Positions 1 to 15,000 of a DNA stretch of 64,000 nt are shown in pieces. The translations under genes and the position numbers were made by a program. Origin of the DNA: Nectonema munidae (taxonomy: Eukaryota; Nematomorpha; Nectonematoida; Nectonematidae); assembly GCA_030549495.1 (NCBI GenBank), contig JAUIRK010000861.1, forward strand, positions 1-64,000, read 5' to 3'. The notes under the pieces were generated by a model. The model did no database searches and was not told the origin of the DNA. It saw only the letters and a list, made by a program, of their open reading frames with translations. Numbering within the stretch: the first letter of the stretch is position 1; each line of letters begins with the position of its first letter.

Positions 1-3000
1 GGAGTCTGAATCGGTTTTGGAGTTGGATTTTTTTAATAACTTAGTGTCGGAGTTGAGAGGAATTTTGTAAGTTATAGGAGTGGGAATCGGTGTTAAAGTT
101 GGATTTTTTTAATAACTTGGAATCGGATTCTGAGAGGAATTTTGTAAGTTATAGGAGTCTGAATCGGTTTTGGAGTTGGATTTTTTTAATAACTTAGTGT
201 CGGAGTTGAGAGGAATTTTGTAAGTTATAGGAGTGGGAATCGGTGTTAAAGTTGGATTTTTTTAATAACTTGGAATCGGATTCTGAGAGGAATTTTGTAA
301 GTTATTGGAGTCTGAATCGGTTTTGGAGTTGGATTTTTTTAATAACTTAGTGTCGGAGTTGAGAGGAATTTTGTAAGTTATAGGAGTGGGAATCGGTGTT
401 AAAGTTGGATTTTTTTAATAACTTGGAATCGGATTCTGAAAGGAATTTTGGTAGTTATAGGAATCTGAATCGGTGTCGGAGTTGGATTTTTTTAATAACT
501 TAGTGTCGGAGACTGAGAGGAATTTTGTAAGTTATAGGAGTCGGAATCGGTATTCAAGTTGGATTTTTTTAATAACTTGGAATCGTATTCTGAGAGAAAT
601 TTTGGTAGTTATAGGAATCTGAATCGGTGTCTGAGTTGGATTTTTTAATAACTTGGAATCGGATTCTGAGAGGAATTTTGTAAGTTATTGGAGTCTGAAT
701 CGGTTTTGGAGTTGGATTTTTTTAATAACTTAGTGTCGGAGTTGAGAGGAATTTTGTAAGTTATAGGAGTCGGAATCGGTGTTCAAGTTGAATTTTTTTA
801 ATAACTTGGAATCGTATTCTGAGAGAAATTTTGGTAGTTATAGGAATCTGAATCGGTGTCTGAGTTGGATTTTTTTAATAACTTGGAATCGGATTCTGAG
901 AGGAATTTTGTAAGTTATTGGAGTCTGAATCGGTTTTGGAGTTGGATTTTTTTAATAACTTAGTGTCGGAGTTGAGAGGAATTTTGTAAGTAAATAGGAG
1001 TCGGAATCGGTGTTCAAGTTGGATTTTTTTATTAACTTGGAATCGAATTCTGAGAGGAATTTTGGTAGTTATTGGAATCTGAATCGGTGTCGGAGTTGGA
1101 TTTTTTAATAACTTAGTGTCGGAGTCTGAGAGGAATTTTGTAAGTTATAGGAGTCGGAATCGGTGTTCGAGTTGGATTTTTTTAATAACTTGGAATCGGA
1201 TTCTGAGAGAAATTTTGGTAGTTATAGGAATCTGAATCGGTGTCTGAGTTGGATTTTTTTAATAACTTGGAATCGGATTCTAAGAGGAATTTTGTAAGTT
1301 ATTGGAGTCTGAATCGGTTTTGGAGTTGGATTTTTTAATAACTTAGTGTCGGAGTTGAGAGGAATTTTGTAAGTTATAGGAGTCGGAATCGGTGTTCAAG
1401 TTGAATTTTTTAATAACTTGGAATCGTATTCTGAGAGAAATTTTGGTAGTTATAGGAATCTGAATCGGTGTCTGAGTTGGATTTTTTTAATAACTTGGAA
1501 TCGGATTCTGAGAGGAATTTTGTAAGTTATTGGAGTCTGAATCGGTTTTGGAGTTGGATTTTTTTAATAACTTAGTGTCGGAGTTGAGAGGAATTTTGTA
1601 AGTTATAGGAGTCGGAATCGGTGTTCAAGTTGAATTTTTTTAATAACTTGGAATCGTATTCTGAGAGAAATTTTGGTAGTTATAGGAATCTGAATCGGTG
1701 TCTGAGTTGGATTTTTTTAATAACTTGGAATCGGATTCTGAGAGGAATTTTGTAAGTTATTGGAGTCTGAATCGGTTTTGGAGTTGGATTTTTTAATAAC
1801 TTAGTGTCGGAGTTGAGAGGAATTTTGTAAGTTATAGGAGTGGGAATCGGTGTTCAATTTGGATTTTTTTATTAACTTGGAATCGAATTCTGAGAGGAAT
1901 TTTGGTAGTTATTGGAATCTGAATCGGTGTCGGAGTTGGATTTTTTTAATAACTTAGTGTCGGAGACTGAGAGGAATTTTGTAAGTTATAGGAGTCGGAA
2001 TCGGTGTTCAAGTTGGATTTTTTTAATAACTTGGAATCGTATTCTGAGAGAAATTTTGGTAGTTATAGGAATCTGAATCGGTGTCTGAGTTGGATTTTTT
2101 TAATAACTTAGTGTCGGAGTTGAGAGGAATTTTGTAAGTTATAGGAGTCGGAATCGGTGTTCAAGTTGGATTTTTTTAATAACTTGGAATCGGATTCTGA
2201 GAGGAATTTTGTAAGTTATTGGAGTCTGAATCGGTTTTGGAGTTGGATTTTTTTAATAACTTAGTGTCGGAGACTGAGAGGAATTTTGTAAGTTATAGGA
2301 GTCGGAATCGGTGTTCAAGTTGGATTTTTTTAATAACTTGGAATCGTATTCTGAGAGAAATTTTGGTAGTTATAGGAATCTGAATCGGTGTCTGAGTTGG
2401 ATTTTTTTAATAACTTAGTGTCGGAGTTGAGAGGAATTTTGTAAGTTATAGGAGTGGGAATCGGTGTTAAAGTTGGATTTTTTTAATAACTTGGAATCGG
2501 ATTCTGAGAGGAATTTTGTAAGTTATTGGAGTCTGAATCGGTTTTGGAGTTGGATTTTTTTAATAACTTAGTGTCGGAGTTGAGAGGAATTTTGTAAGTT
2601 ATAGGAGTGGGAATCGGTGTTCAATTTGGATTTTTTTATTAACTTGGAATCGAATTCTGAGAGGAATTTTGGTAGTTATAGGAATCTGAATCGGTGTCGG
2701 AGTTGGATTTTTTTAATAACTTAGTGTCGGAGACTGAGAGGAATTTTGTAAGTTATAGGAGTGGGAATCGGTGTTAAAGTTGGATTTTTTTAATAACTTG
2801 GAATCGGATTCTGAGAGGAATTTTGTAAGTTATTGGAGTCTGAATCGGTTTTGGAGTTGGATTTTTTTAATAACTTAGTGTCGGAGTTGAGAGGAATTTT
2901 GTAAGTTATAGGAGTCGGAATCGGTGTTCAAGTTGAATTTTTTTAATAACTTGGAATCGTATTCTGAGAGAAATTTTGGTAGTTATAGGAATCTGAATCG

Positions 3001-6000
3001 GTGTCTGAGTTGGATTTTTTTAATAACTTGGAATCGGATTCTGAGAGGAATTTTGTAAGTTATTGGAGTCTGAATCGGTTTTGGAGTTGGATTTTTTTAA
3101 TAACTTAGTGTCGGAGTTGAGAGGAATTTTGTAAGTAAATAGGAGTCGGAATCGGTGTTCAAGTTGGATTTTTTTATTAACTTGGAATCGAATTCTGAGA
3201 GGAATTTTGGTAGTTATAGGAATCTGAATCGGTGTCGGAGTTGGATTTTTTTAATAACTTAGTGTCGGAGACTGAGAGGAATTTTGTAAGTTATAGGAGT
3301 CGGAATCGGCTGTTCGAGTTGGATTTTTTAATAACTTGGAATCGGATTCTGAGAGAAATTTTGGTAGTTATAGGAATCTGAATCGGTGTCTGAGTTGGAT
3401 TTTTTTAATAACTTGGAATCGGATTCTGAGAGGAATTTTGTAAGTTATTGGAGTCTGAATCGGTTTTGGAGTTGGATTTTTTTAATAACTTAGTGTCGGA
3501 GTTGAGAGGAATTTTGTAAGTTATAGGAGTCGGAATCGGTGTTCAAGTTGAATTTTTTTAATAACTTGGAATCGTATTCTGAGAGAAATTTTGGTAGTTA
3601 TAGGAATCTGAATCGGTGTCTGAGTTGGATTTTTTTAATAACTTAGTGTCGGAGTTGAGAGGAATTTTGTAAGTTATAGGAGTGGGAATCGGTGTTAAAG
3701 TTGGATTTTTTTAATAACTTGGAATCGGATTCTGAGAGGAATTTTGTAAGTTATTGGAGTCTGAATCGGTTTTGGAGTTGGATTTTTTTAATAACTTAGT
3801 GTCGGAGTTGAGAGGAATTTTGTAAGTTATAGGAGTGGGAATCGGTGTTCAATTTGGATTTTTTTATTAACTTGGAATCGAATTCTGAGAGGAATTTTGG
3901 TAGTTATTGGAATCTGAATCGGTGTCGGAGTTGGATTTTTTTAATAACTTAGTGTCGGAGACTGAGAGGAATTTTGTAAGTTATAGGAGTGGGAATCGGT
4001 GTTCAAGTTGGATTTTTTTAATAACTTGGAATCGGATTCTGAGAGGAATTTTTTAAGTTATTGGAGTCTGAATCGGTGTCGGAGTTGGATTTTTTTAATA
4101 ACTTAGTGTCGGAGTTGAGAGGAATTTTGTAAGTTATAGGAGTGGGAATCGGTGTTAAAGTTGGATTTTTTTAATAACTTGGAATCGGATTCTGAGAGGA
4201 ATTTTGTAAGTTATTGGAGTCTGAATCGGTTTTGGAGTTGGATTTTTTTAATAACTTAGTGTCGGAGTTGAGAGGAATTTTGTAAGTTATAGGAGTGGGA
4301 ATCGGTGTTAAAGTTGGATTTTTTTAATAACTTGGAATCGGATTCTGAGAGGAATTTTGTAAGTTATTGGAGTCTGAATCGGTTTTGGAGTTGGATTTTT
4401 TTAATAACTTAGTGTCGGAGTTGAGAGGAATTTTGTAAGTTATAGGAGTGGGAATCGGTGTTAAAGTTGGATTTTTTTAATAACTTGGAATCGGATTCTG
4501 AGAGGAATTTTGTAAGTTATAGGAGTCTGAATCGGTTTTGGAGTTGGATTTTTTTAATAACTTAGTGTCGGAGTTGAGAGGAATTTTGTAAGTTATAGGA
4601 GTGGGAATCGGTGTTAAAGTTGGATTTTTTTAATAACTTGGAATCGGATTCTGAGAGGAATTTTGTAAGTTATTGGAGTCTGAATCGGTTTTGGAGTTGG
4701 ATTTTTTTAATAACTTAGTGTCGGAGTTGAGAGGAATTTTGTAAGTTATAGGAGTGGGAATCGGTGTTCAATTTGGATTTTTTTATTAACTTGGAATCGA
4801 ATTCTGAGAGGAATTTTGGTAGTTATAGGAATCTGAATCGGTTTTGGAGTTGGATTTTTTTAATAACTTAGTGTCGGAGACTGAGAGGAATTTTGTAAGT
4901 TATAGGAGTCGGAATCGGTGTTCAAGTTGGATTTTTTTAATAACTTGGAATCGTATTCTGAGAGAAATTTTGGTAGTTATAGGAATCTGAATCGGTGTCT
5001 GAGTTGGATTTTTTTAATAACTTGGAATCGGATTCTGAGAGGAATTTTGTAAGTTATTGGAGTCTGAATCGGTTTTGGAGTTGGATTTTTTTAATAACTT
5101 AGTGTCGGAGTTGAGAGGAATTTTGTAAGTTATAGGAGTGGGAATCGGTGTTAAAGTTGGATTTTTTTAATAACTTGGAATCGTATTCTGAGAGAAATTT
5201 TGGTAGTTATAGGAATCTGAATCGGTGTCTGAGTTGGATTTTTTTAATAACTTGGAATCGGATTCTGAGAGGAATTTTGTAAGTTATTGGAGTCTGAATC
5301 GGTTTTGGAGTTGGATTTTTTTAATAACTTAGTGTCGGAGTTGAGAGGAATTTTGTAAGTTATAGGAGTGGGAATCGGTGTTAAAGTTGGATTTTTTTAA
5401 TAACTTGGAATCGGATTCTGAGAGGAATTTTGTAAGTTATTGGAGTCTGAATCGGTTTTGGAGTTGGATTTTTTTAATAACTTAGTGTTGGAGTTGAGAG
5501 GAATTTTGTAAGTTATAGGAGTGGGAATCGGTGTTAAAGTTGGATTTTTTTAATAACTTGGAATCGGATTCTGAGAGGAATTTTGTAAGTTATAGGAGTC
5601 TGAATCGGTTTTGGAGTTGGATTTTTTTAATAACTTAGTGTCGGAGTTGAGAGGAATTTTGTAAGTTATAGGAGTGGGAATCGGTGTTAAAGTTGGATTT
5701 TTTTAATAACTTGGAATCGGATTCTGAGAGGAATTTTGTAAGTTATTGGAGTCTGAATCGGTTTTGGAGTTGGATTTTTTTAATAACTTAGTGTCGGAGT
5801 TGAGAGGAATTTTGTAAGTTATAGGAGTGGGAATCGGTGTTAAAGTTGGATTTTTTTAATAACTTGGAATCGGATTCTGAGAGGAATTTTGTAAGTTATT
5901 GGAGTCTGAATCGGTTTTGGAGTTGGATTTTTTTAATAACTTAGTGTCGGAGTTGAGAGGAATTTTGTAAGTTATAGGAGTGGGAATCGGTGTTAAAGTT

Positions 6001-9000
6001 GGATTTTTTTAATAACTTGGAATCGGATTCTGAGAGGAATTTTGTAAGTTATTGGAGTCTGAATCGGTTTTGGAGTTGGATTTTTTTAATAACTTAGTGT
6101 CGGAGTTGAGAGGAATTTTGTAAGTTATAGGAGTGGGAATCGGTGTTAAAGTTGGATTTTTTTAATAACTTGGAATCGGATTCTGAGAGGAATTTTGTAA
6201 GTTATAGGAGTCTGAATCGGTTTTGGAGTTGGATTTTTTTAATAACTTAGTGTCGGAGTTGAGAGGAATTTTGTAAGTTATAGGAGTGGGAATCGGTGTT
6301 AAAGTTGGATTTTTTTAATAACTTGGAATCGGATTCTGAGAGGAATTTTGTAAGTTATTGGAGTCTGAATCGGTTTTGGAGTTGGATTTTTTTAATAACT
6401 TAGTGTCGGAGTTGAGAGGAATTTTGTAAGTTATAGGAGTGGGAATCGGTGTTCAAGTTGGATTTTTTTATTAACTTGGAATCGGATTCTGAGAGGAATT
6501 TAGGTAGTTATAGGAATCTGAATCGGTGTCGGAGTTGGATTTTTTTAATAACTTAGTGTCGGAGACTGAGAGGAATTTTGTAAGTTATAGGAGTCGGAAT
6601 CGGTGTTCAAGTTGGATTTTTTTAATAACTTGGAATCGTATTCTGAGAGAAATTTTGGTAGTTATAGGAATCTGAATCGGTGTCTGAGTTGGATTTTTTT
6701 AATAACTTGGAATCGGATTCTGAGAGGAATTTTGTAAGTTATTGGAGTCTGAATCGGTTTTGGAGTTGGATTTTTTTATTAACATGGAATCGGATTCTGA
6801 GAGAAATTTTGTAAGTTATAGGAGTCGGAATCGGTGTTCAAGTTGAATTTTTTTAATAACTTGGAATCGTATTCTGAGAGAAATTTTGGTAGTTATAGGA
6901 ATCTGAATCGGTGTCTGAGTTGGATTTTTTTAATAACTTGGAATCGGATTCTGAGAGGAATTTTGTAAGTTATTGGAGTCTGAATCGGTTTTGGAGTTGG
7001 ATTTTTTTAATAACTTAGTGTCGGAGTTGAGAGGAATTTTGTAAGTAAATAGGAGTCGGAATCGGTGTTCAAGTTGGATTTTTTTATTAACTTGGAATCG
7101 AATTCTGAGAGGAATTTTGGTAGTTATTGGAATCTGAATCGGTGTCGGAGTTGGATTTTTTTAATAACTTAGTGTCGGAGACTGAGAGGAATTTTGTAAG
7201 TTATAGGAGTCGGAATCGGCTTTCGAGTTGGATTTTTTTAATAACTTGGAATCGGATTCTGAGAGAAATTTTGGTAGTTATAGGAATCTGAATCGGTGTC
7301 TGAGTTGGATTTTTTTAATAACTTGGAATCGGATTCTGAGAGGAATTTTGTAAGTTATTGGAGTCTGAATCGGTTTTGGAGTTGGATTTTTTTAATAACT
7401 TAGTGTCGGAGTTGAGAGGAATTTTGTAAGTTATAGGAGTCGGAATCGGTGTTCAAGTTGAATTTTTTTAATAACTTGGAATCGTATTCTGAGAGAAATT
7501 TTGGTAGTTATAGGAATCTGAATCGGTGTCTGAGTTGGATTTTTTTAATAACTTGGAATCGGATTCTGAGAGGAATTTTGTAAGTTATTGGAGTCTGAAT
7601 CGGTTTTGGAGTTGGATTTTTTTAATAACTTAGTGTCGGAGTTGAGAGGAATTTTGTAAGTTATAGGAGTCGGAATCGGTGTTCAAGTTGAATTTTTTTA
7701 ATAACTTGGAATCGTATTCTGAGAGAAATTTTGGTAGTTATAGGAATCTGAATCGGTGTCTGAGTTGGATTTTTTTAATAACTTGGAATCGGATTCTGAG
7801 AGGAATTTTGTAAGTTATTGGAGTCTGAATCGGTTTTGGAGTTGGATTTTTTTAATAACTTAGTGTCGGAGTTGAGAGGAATTTTGTAAGTTATAGGAGT
7901 GGGAATCGGTGTTCAATTTGGATTTTTTTATTAACTTGGAATCGAATTCTGAGAGGAATTTTGGTAGTTATTGGAATCTGAATCGGTGTCGGAGTTGGAT
8001 TTTTTAATAACTTAGTGTCGGAGACTGAGAGGAATTTTGTAAGTTATAGGAGTCGGAATCGGTGTTCAAGTTGGATTTTTTTAATAACTTGGAATCGTAT
8101 TCTGAGAGAAATTTTGGTAGTTATAGGAATCTGAATCGGTGTCTGAGTTGGATTTTTTTAATAACTTAGTGTCGGAGTTGAGAGGAATTTTGTAAGTTAT
8201 AGGAGTCGGAATCGGTGTTCAAGTTGGATTTTTTTAATAACTTGGAATCGGATTCTGAGAGGAATTTTGTAAGTTATTGGAGTCTGAATCGGTTTTGGAG
8301 TTGGATTTTTTTAATAACTTAGTGTCGGAGACTGAGAGGAATTTTGTAAGTTATAGGAGTCGGAATCGGTGTTCAAGTTGGATTTTTTTAATAACTTGGA
8401 ATCGTATTCTGAGAGAAATTTTGGTAGTTATAGGAATCTGAATCGGTGTCTGAGTTGGATTTTTTTAATAACTTAGTGTCGGAGTTGAGAGGAATTTTGT
8501 AAGTTATAGGAGTGGGAATCGGTGTTAAAGTTGGATTTTTTTAATAACTTGGAATCGGATTCTGAGAGGAATTTTGTAAGTTATTGGAGTCTGAATCGGT
8601 TTTGGAGTTGGATTTTTTTAATAACTTAGTGTCGGAGTTGAGAGGAATTTTGTAAGTTATAGGAGTGGGAATCGGTGTTCAATTTGGATTTTTTTATTAA
8701 CTTGGAATCGAATTCTGAGAGGAATTTTGGTAGTTATTGGAATCTGAATCGGTGTCGGAGTTGGATTTTTTTAATAACTTAGTGTCGGAGACTGAGAGGA
8801 ATTTTGTAATTTATAGGAGTCGGAATCGGTGTTCAAGTTGGATTTTTTTAATAACTTGGAATCGGATTCTGAGAGGAATTTTGTAAGTTATTGGAGTCTG
8901 AATCGGTTTTGGAGTTGGATTTTTTTATTAACTTAGTGTCGGATTCTGAGAGGAATTTTGTAAGTTATAGGAGTCGGAATCGGTGTTCAAGTTGGATTTT

Positions 9001-12000
9001 TTTAATAACTTGGAATCGTATTCTGAGAGAAATTTTGGTAGTTATAGGAATCTGAATCGGTGTCTGAGTTGGATTTTTTTAATAACTTGGAATCGGATTC
9101 TGAGAGGAATTTTGTAAGTTATTGGAGTCTGAATCGGTTTTGGAGTTGGATTTTTTTAATAACTTAGTGTCGGAGTTGAGAGGAATTTTGTAAGTTATAG
9201 GAGTCGGAATCGGTGTTCAATTTGGATTTTTTTATTAACTTGGAATCGAATTCTGAGAGGAATTTTGGTAGTTATTGGAATCTGAATCGGTGTCGGAGTT
9301 GGATTTTTTTAATAACTTAGTGTCGGAGACTGAGAGGAATTTTGTAAGTTATAGGAGTCGGAATCGGTGTTCGAGTTGGATTTTTTTAATAACTTGGAAT
9401 CGGATTCTGAGAGAAATTTAGGTAGTTATAGGAATCTGAATCGGTGTCGGTGTTGGATTTTTTTATTAACTTGGAATCGGATTCTGAGAGGAATTTTGTA
9501 AGTTATTGGAGTCTGAATCGGTTTTGGAGTTGGATTTTTTTAATAACTTAGTGTCGGAGTTGAGAGGAATTTTGTAAGTTATAGGAGTCGGAATCGGTGT
9601 TCAAGTTGATTTTTTTAATAACTTGGAATCGTATTCTGAGAGAAATTTTGGTAGTTATAGGAATCTGAATCGGTGTCTGAGTTGGATTTTTTTAATAACT
9701 TGGAATCGGATTCTGAGAGGAATTTTGTAAGTTATTGGAGTCTGAATCGGTTTTGGAGTTGGATTTTTTTAATAACTTAGTGTCGGAGTTGAGAGGAATT
9801 TTGTAAGTTATAGGAGTCGGAATCGGTGTTCAAGTTGGATTTTTTTATTAACTTGGAATCCTATTCTGAGAGAAATTTTGGTAGTTATAGGAATCTGAAT
9901 CGGTGTCTGAGTTGGATTTTTTTAATAACTTGGAATCGGATTCTGAGAGGAATTTTGTAAGTTATTGGAGTCTGAATCGGTTTTGGAGTTGGATTTTTTT
10001 ATTAACTTGGAATCGGATTCTGAGAGGAATTTTGTAAGTTATAGGAGTCGGAATCGGTGTTCAAGTTGGATTTTTTTATTAACTTGGAATCGGATTCTGA
10101 GAGGAATTTTGGTAGTTATTGGAATCTGAATCGGTGTCGGAGTTGGATTTTTTAATAACTTAGTGTCGGAGATTGAGAGGAATTTTGTAAGTTATAGGAG
10201 TCGGAATCGGTGTTCAAGTTGGATTTTTTTAATAACTTGGAATCGTATTCTGAGAGAAATTTTGGTAGTTATAGGAATCTGAATCGGTGTCGGATTTGGA
10301 TTTTTTAAATAACTTAGTGTCGGAGTTGAGAGGAATTTTGTAAGTTATAGGAGTCGGAATCGGTGTTCAAGTTGGATTTTTTTAATAACTTGGAATCGGA
10401 TTCTGAGAGGAATTTTGTAAGTTATTGGAGTCTGAATCGGTTTTGGAGTTGGATTTTTTTAATAACTTAGTGTCGGAGTTGAGAGGAATTTTGTAAGTTA
10501 TAGGAGTCGGAATCGGTGTTCAAGTTGGATTTTTTTAATAACTTGGAATCGGATTCTGAGAGGAATTTTGGTAGTTATAGGAATCTGAATCGGTGTCGGA
10601 GTTGGATTTTTTTAATAACTTAGTGTCGGAGTTGAGAGGAATTTTGTAAGTTATAGGAGTGGGAATCGGTGTTAAAGTTGGATTTTTTTAATAACTTGGA
10701 ATCGGATTCTGAGAGGAATTTTGTAAGTTATTGGAGTCTGAATCGGTTTTGGAGTTGGATTTTTTTAATAACTTAGTGTCGGAGTTGAGAGGAATTTTGT
10801 AAGTTATAGGAGTGGGAATCGGTGTTCAAGTTGGATTTTTTTATTAACTTGGAATCGAATTCTGAGAGGAATTTTGGTAGTTATAGGAATCTGAATCGGT
10901 GTCGGAGTTGGATTTTTTTAATAACTTAGTGTCGGAGACTGAGAGGAATTTTGTAAGTTATAGGAGTCGGAATCGGTGTTCAAGTTGGATTTTTTTAATA
11001 ACTTGGAATCGTATTCTGAGAGAAATTTTGGTAGTTATAGGAATCTGAATCGGTGTCTGAGTTGGATTTTTTTAATAACTTGGAATCGGATTCTGAGAGG
11101 AATTTTGTAAGTTATTGGAGTCTGAATCGGTTTTGGAGTTGGATTTTTTTAATAACTTAGTGTCGGAGTTGAGAGGAATTTTGTAAGTTATAGGAGTCGG
11201 AATCGGTGTTCAAGTTGAATTTTTTTAATAACTTGGAATCGTATTCTGAGAGAAATTTTGGTAGTTATAGGAATCTGAATCGGTGTCTGAGTTGGATTTT
11301 TTTAATAACTTGGAATCGGATTCTGAGAGGAATTTTGTAAGTTATTGGAGTCTGAATCGGTTTTGGAGTTGGATTTTTTTAATAACTTAGTGTCGGAGTT
11401 GAGAGGAATTTTGTAAGTAAATAGGAGTCGGAATCGGTGTTCAAGTTGGATTTTTTTATTAACTTGGAATCGAATTCTGAGAGGAATTTTGGTAGTTATA
11501 GGAATCTGAATCGGTGTCGGAGTTGGATTTTTTTAATAACTTAGTGTCGGAGACTGAGAGGAATTTTGTAAGTTATAGGAGTCGGAATCGGCTTTCGAGT
11601 TGGATTTTTTTAATAACTTGGAATCGTATTCTGAGAGAAATTTTGGTAGTTATAGGAATCTGAATCGGTGTCTGAGTTGGATTTTTTTAATAACTTGGAA
11701 TCGGATTCTGAGAGGAATTTTGTAAGTTATTGGAGTCTGAATCGGTTTTGGAGTTGGATTTTTTTAATAACTTAGTGTCGGAGTTGAGAGGAATTTTGGT
11801 AGTTATTGGAGTCGGAATCGGTGTTCAAGTTGAATTTTTTTAATAACTTGGAATCGTATTCTGAGAGAAATTTTGGTAGTTATAGGAATCTGAATCGGTG
11901 TCTGAGTTGGATTTTTTTAATAACTTGGAATCGGATTCTGAGAGGAATTTTGTAAGTTATTGGAGTCTGAATCGGTTTTGGAGTTGGATTTTTTTAATAA

Positions 12001-15000
12001 CTTAGTGTCGGAGTTGAGAGGAATTTTGTAAGTTATAGGAGTCGGAATCGGTGTTCAAGTTGGATTTTTTTAATAACTTGGAATCGTATTCTGAGAGAAA
12101 TTTTGGTAGTTATAGGAATCTGAATCGGTGTCTGAGTTGGATTTTTTTAATAACTTGGAATCGGATTCTGAGAGGAATTTTGTAAGTTATTGGAGTCTGA
12201 ATCGGTGTCGGAGTTGGATTTTTTAAATAACTTAGTGTCGGAGTTGAGAGGAATTTTGTAAGTTATAGGAGTCGGAATCGGTGTTCAAGTTGGATTTTTT
12301 TAATAACTTGGAATCGGATTCTGAGAGGAATTTTGTAAGTTATTGGAGTCTGAATCGGTGTTGGAGTTGGATTTTTTTAATAACTTGGAATCGGATTCTG
12401 AGAGGAATTTTGTAAGTTATAGGAGTCGGAATCGGTGTTCAAGTTGGATTTTTTTAATAACTTGGAATCGTATTCTGAGAGGAATTTTGGTAGTTATAGG
12501 AATCTGAATCGGTGTCGGAGTTGGATTTTTTTAATAACTTAGTGTCGGAGTTGAGAGGAATTTTGTAAGTTATAGGAGTCGGAATCGGTGTTCAAGTTGG
12601 ATTTTTTTAATAACTTGGAATCGGATTCTTAGAGGAATTTTGTAAGTTATAGGAATCTGAATCGGTGTCGGATTTGGATTTTTTAAATAACTTAGTGTCG
12701 GAGTTGAGAGGAATTTTGTAAGTTATAGGAGTCGGAATCGGTGTTCAAGTTGGATTTTTTTAATAACTTGGAATCGTATTCTGAGAGGAATTTTGGTAGT
12801 TATAGGAATCTGAATCGGTGTCGGAGTTGGATTTTTTTAATAACTTAGTGTCGGAGTTGAGAGGAATTTTGTAAGTTATAGGAGTGGGAATCGGTGTTCA
12901 AGTTGGATTTTTTTAATAACTTGGAATCGGATTCTGAGAGGAATTTTGTAAGTTATTGGAGTCTGAATCGGTTTTGGAGTTGGATTTTTTTAATAACTTA
13001 GTGTCGGAGTTGAGAGGAATTTTGTAAGTTATAGGAGTGGGAATCGGTGTTCAAGTTGGATTTTTTTATTAACTTGGAATCGAATTCTGAGAGGAATTTT
13101 GGTAGTTATTGGAATCTGAATCGGTGTCGGAGTTGGATTTTTTTAATAACTTAGTGTCGGAGACTGAGAGGAATTTTGTAAGTTATAGGAGTCGGAATCG
13201 GTGTTCAAGTTGGATTTTTTTAATAACTTGGAATCGGATTCTGAGAGGAATTTTGTAAGTTATTGGAGTCTGAATCGGTGTTTGGAGTTGGATTTTTTTA
13301 ATAACTTAGTGTCGGAGTTGAGAGGAATTTTGTAAGTTATAGGAGTCGGAATCGGTGTTCAAGTTGGATTTTTTTAATAACTTGGAATCGTATTCTGAGA
13401 GAAATTTTGGTAGTTATAGGAATCTGAATCGGTGTCTGAGTTGGATTTTTTTAATAACTTGGAATCGGATTCTGAGAGGAATTTTGTAAGTTATTGGAGT
13501 CTGAATCGGTTTTGGAGTTGGATTTTTTTAATAACTTAGTGTCGGAGTTGAGAGGAATTTTGTAAGTAAATAGGAGTCGGAATCGGTGTTCAAGTTGGAT
13601 TTTTTTATTAACTTGGAATCGAATTCTGAGAGGAATTTTGGTAGTTATTGGAATCTGAATCGGTGTCGGAGTTGGATTTTTTTAATAACTTAGTGTCGGA
13701 GACTGAGAGGAATTTTGTAAGTTATAGGAGTCGGAATCGGTGTTCAAGTTGGATTTTTTTAATAACTTGGAATCGTATTCTGAGAGAAATTTTGGTAGTT
13801 ATAGGAATCTGAATCGGTGTCTGAGTTGGATTTTTTTAATAACTTGGAATCGGATTCTGAGAGGAATTTTGTAAGTTATTGGAGTCTGAATCGGTTTTGG
13901 AGTTGGATTTTTTTAATAACTTAGTGTCGGAGTTGAGAGGAATTTTGTAAGTTATAGGAGTCGGAATCGGTGTTCAAGTTGGATTTTTTTATTAACTTGG
14001 AATCGAATTCTGAGAGGAATTTTGGTAGTTATAGGAATCTGAATCGGTGTCTGAGTTGGATTTTTTTAATAACTTGGAATCGGATTCTGAGAGGAATTTT
14101 GTAAGTTATTGGAGTCTGAATCGGTTTTGGAGTTGGATTTTTTTAATAACTTAGTGTCGGATTCTGAGAGGAATTTTGTAAGTTATAGGAGTCGGAATCG
14201 GTGTTCAAGTTGGATTTTTTTAATAACTTGGAATCGGATTCTGAGAGGAATTTTGTAAGTTATTGGAATCTGAATCGGTGTCGGATTTGGATTTTTTAAA
14301 TAACTTAGTGTCGGAGTTGAGAGGAATTTTGTAAGTTATAGGAGTCGGAATCGGTGTTCAAGTTGGATTTTTTTATTAACTTGGAATCGGATTCTGAGAG
14401 GAATTTTGGTAGTTATAGGAATCTGAATCGGTTTTGGATTTGGATTTTTTAAATAACTTAGTGTCGGAGTTGAGAGGAATTTTGTAAGTTATAGGAGTCG
14501 GAATCGGTGTTCAAGTTGGATTTTTTTAATAACTTGGAATCGTATTCTGAGAGAAATTTTGGTAGTTATAGGAATCTGAATCGGTGTCTGAGTTGGATTT
14601 TTTTAATAACTTGGAATCGGATTCTGAGAGGAATTTTGTAAGTTATTGGAGTCTGAATCGGTTTTGGAGTTGGATTTTTTTAATAACTTAGTGTCGGAGT
14701 TGAGAGGAATTTTGTAAGTTATAGGAGTCGGAATCGGTGTTCAAGTTGGATTTTTTTATTAACTTGGAATCGGATTCTGAGAGGAATTTTGGTAGTTATA
14801 GGAATCTGAATCGGTGTCGGAGTTGGATTTTTTTATTAACTTGGAATCGGATTCTGAGAGGAATTTTGTAAGTTATTGGAGTCTGAATCGGTTTTGGAGT
14901 TGGATTTTTTTAATAACTTAGTGTCGGAGTTGAGAGGAATTTTGTAAGTTATAGGAGTCGGAATCGGTGTTCAAGTTGGATTTTTTTATTAACTTGGAAT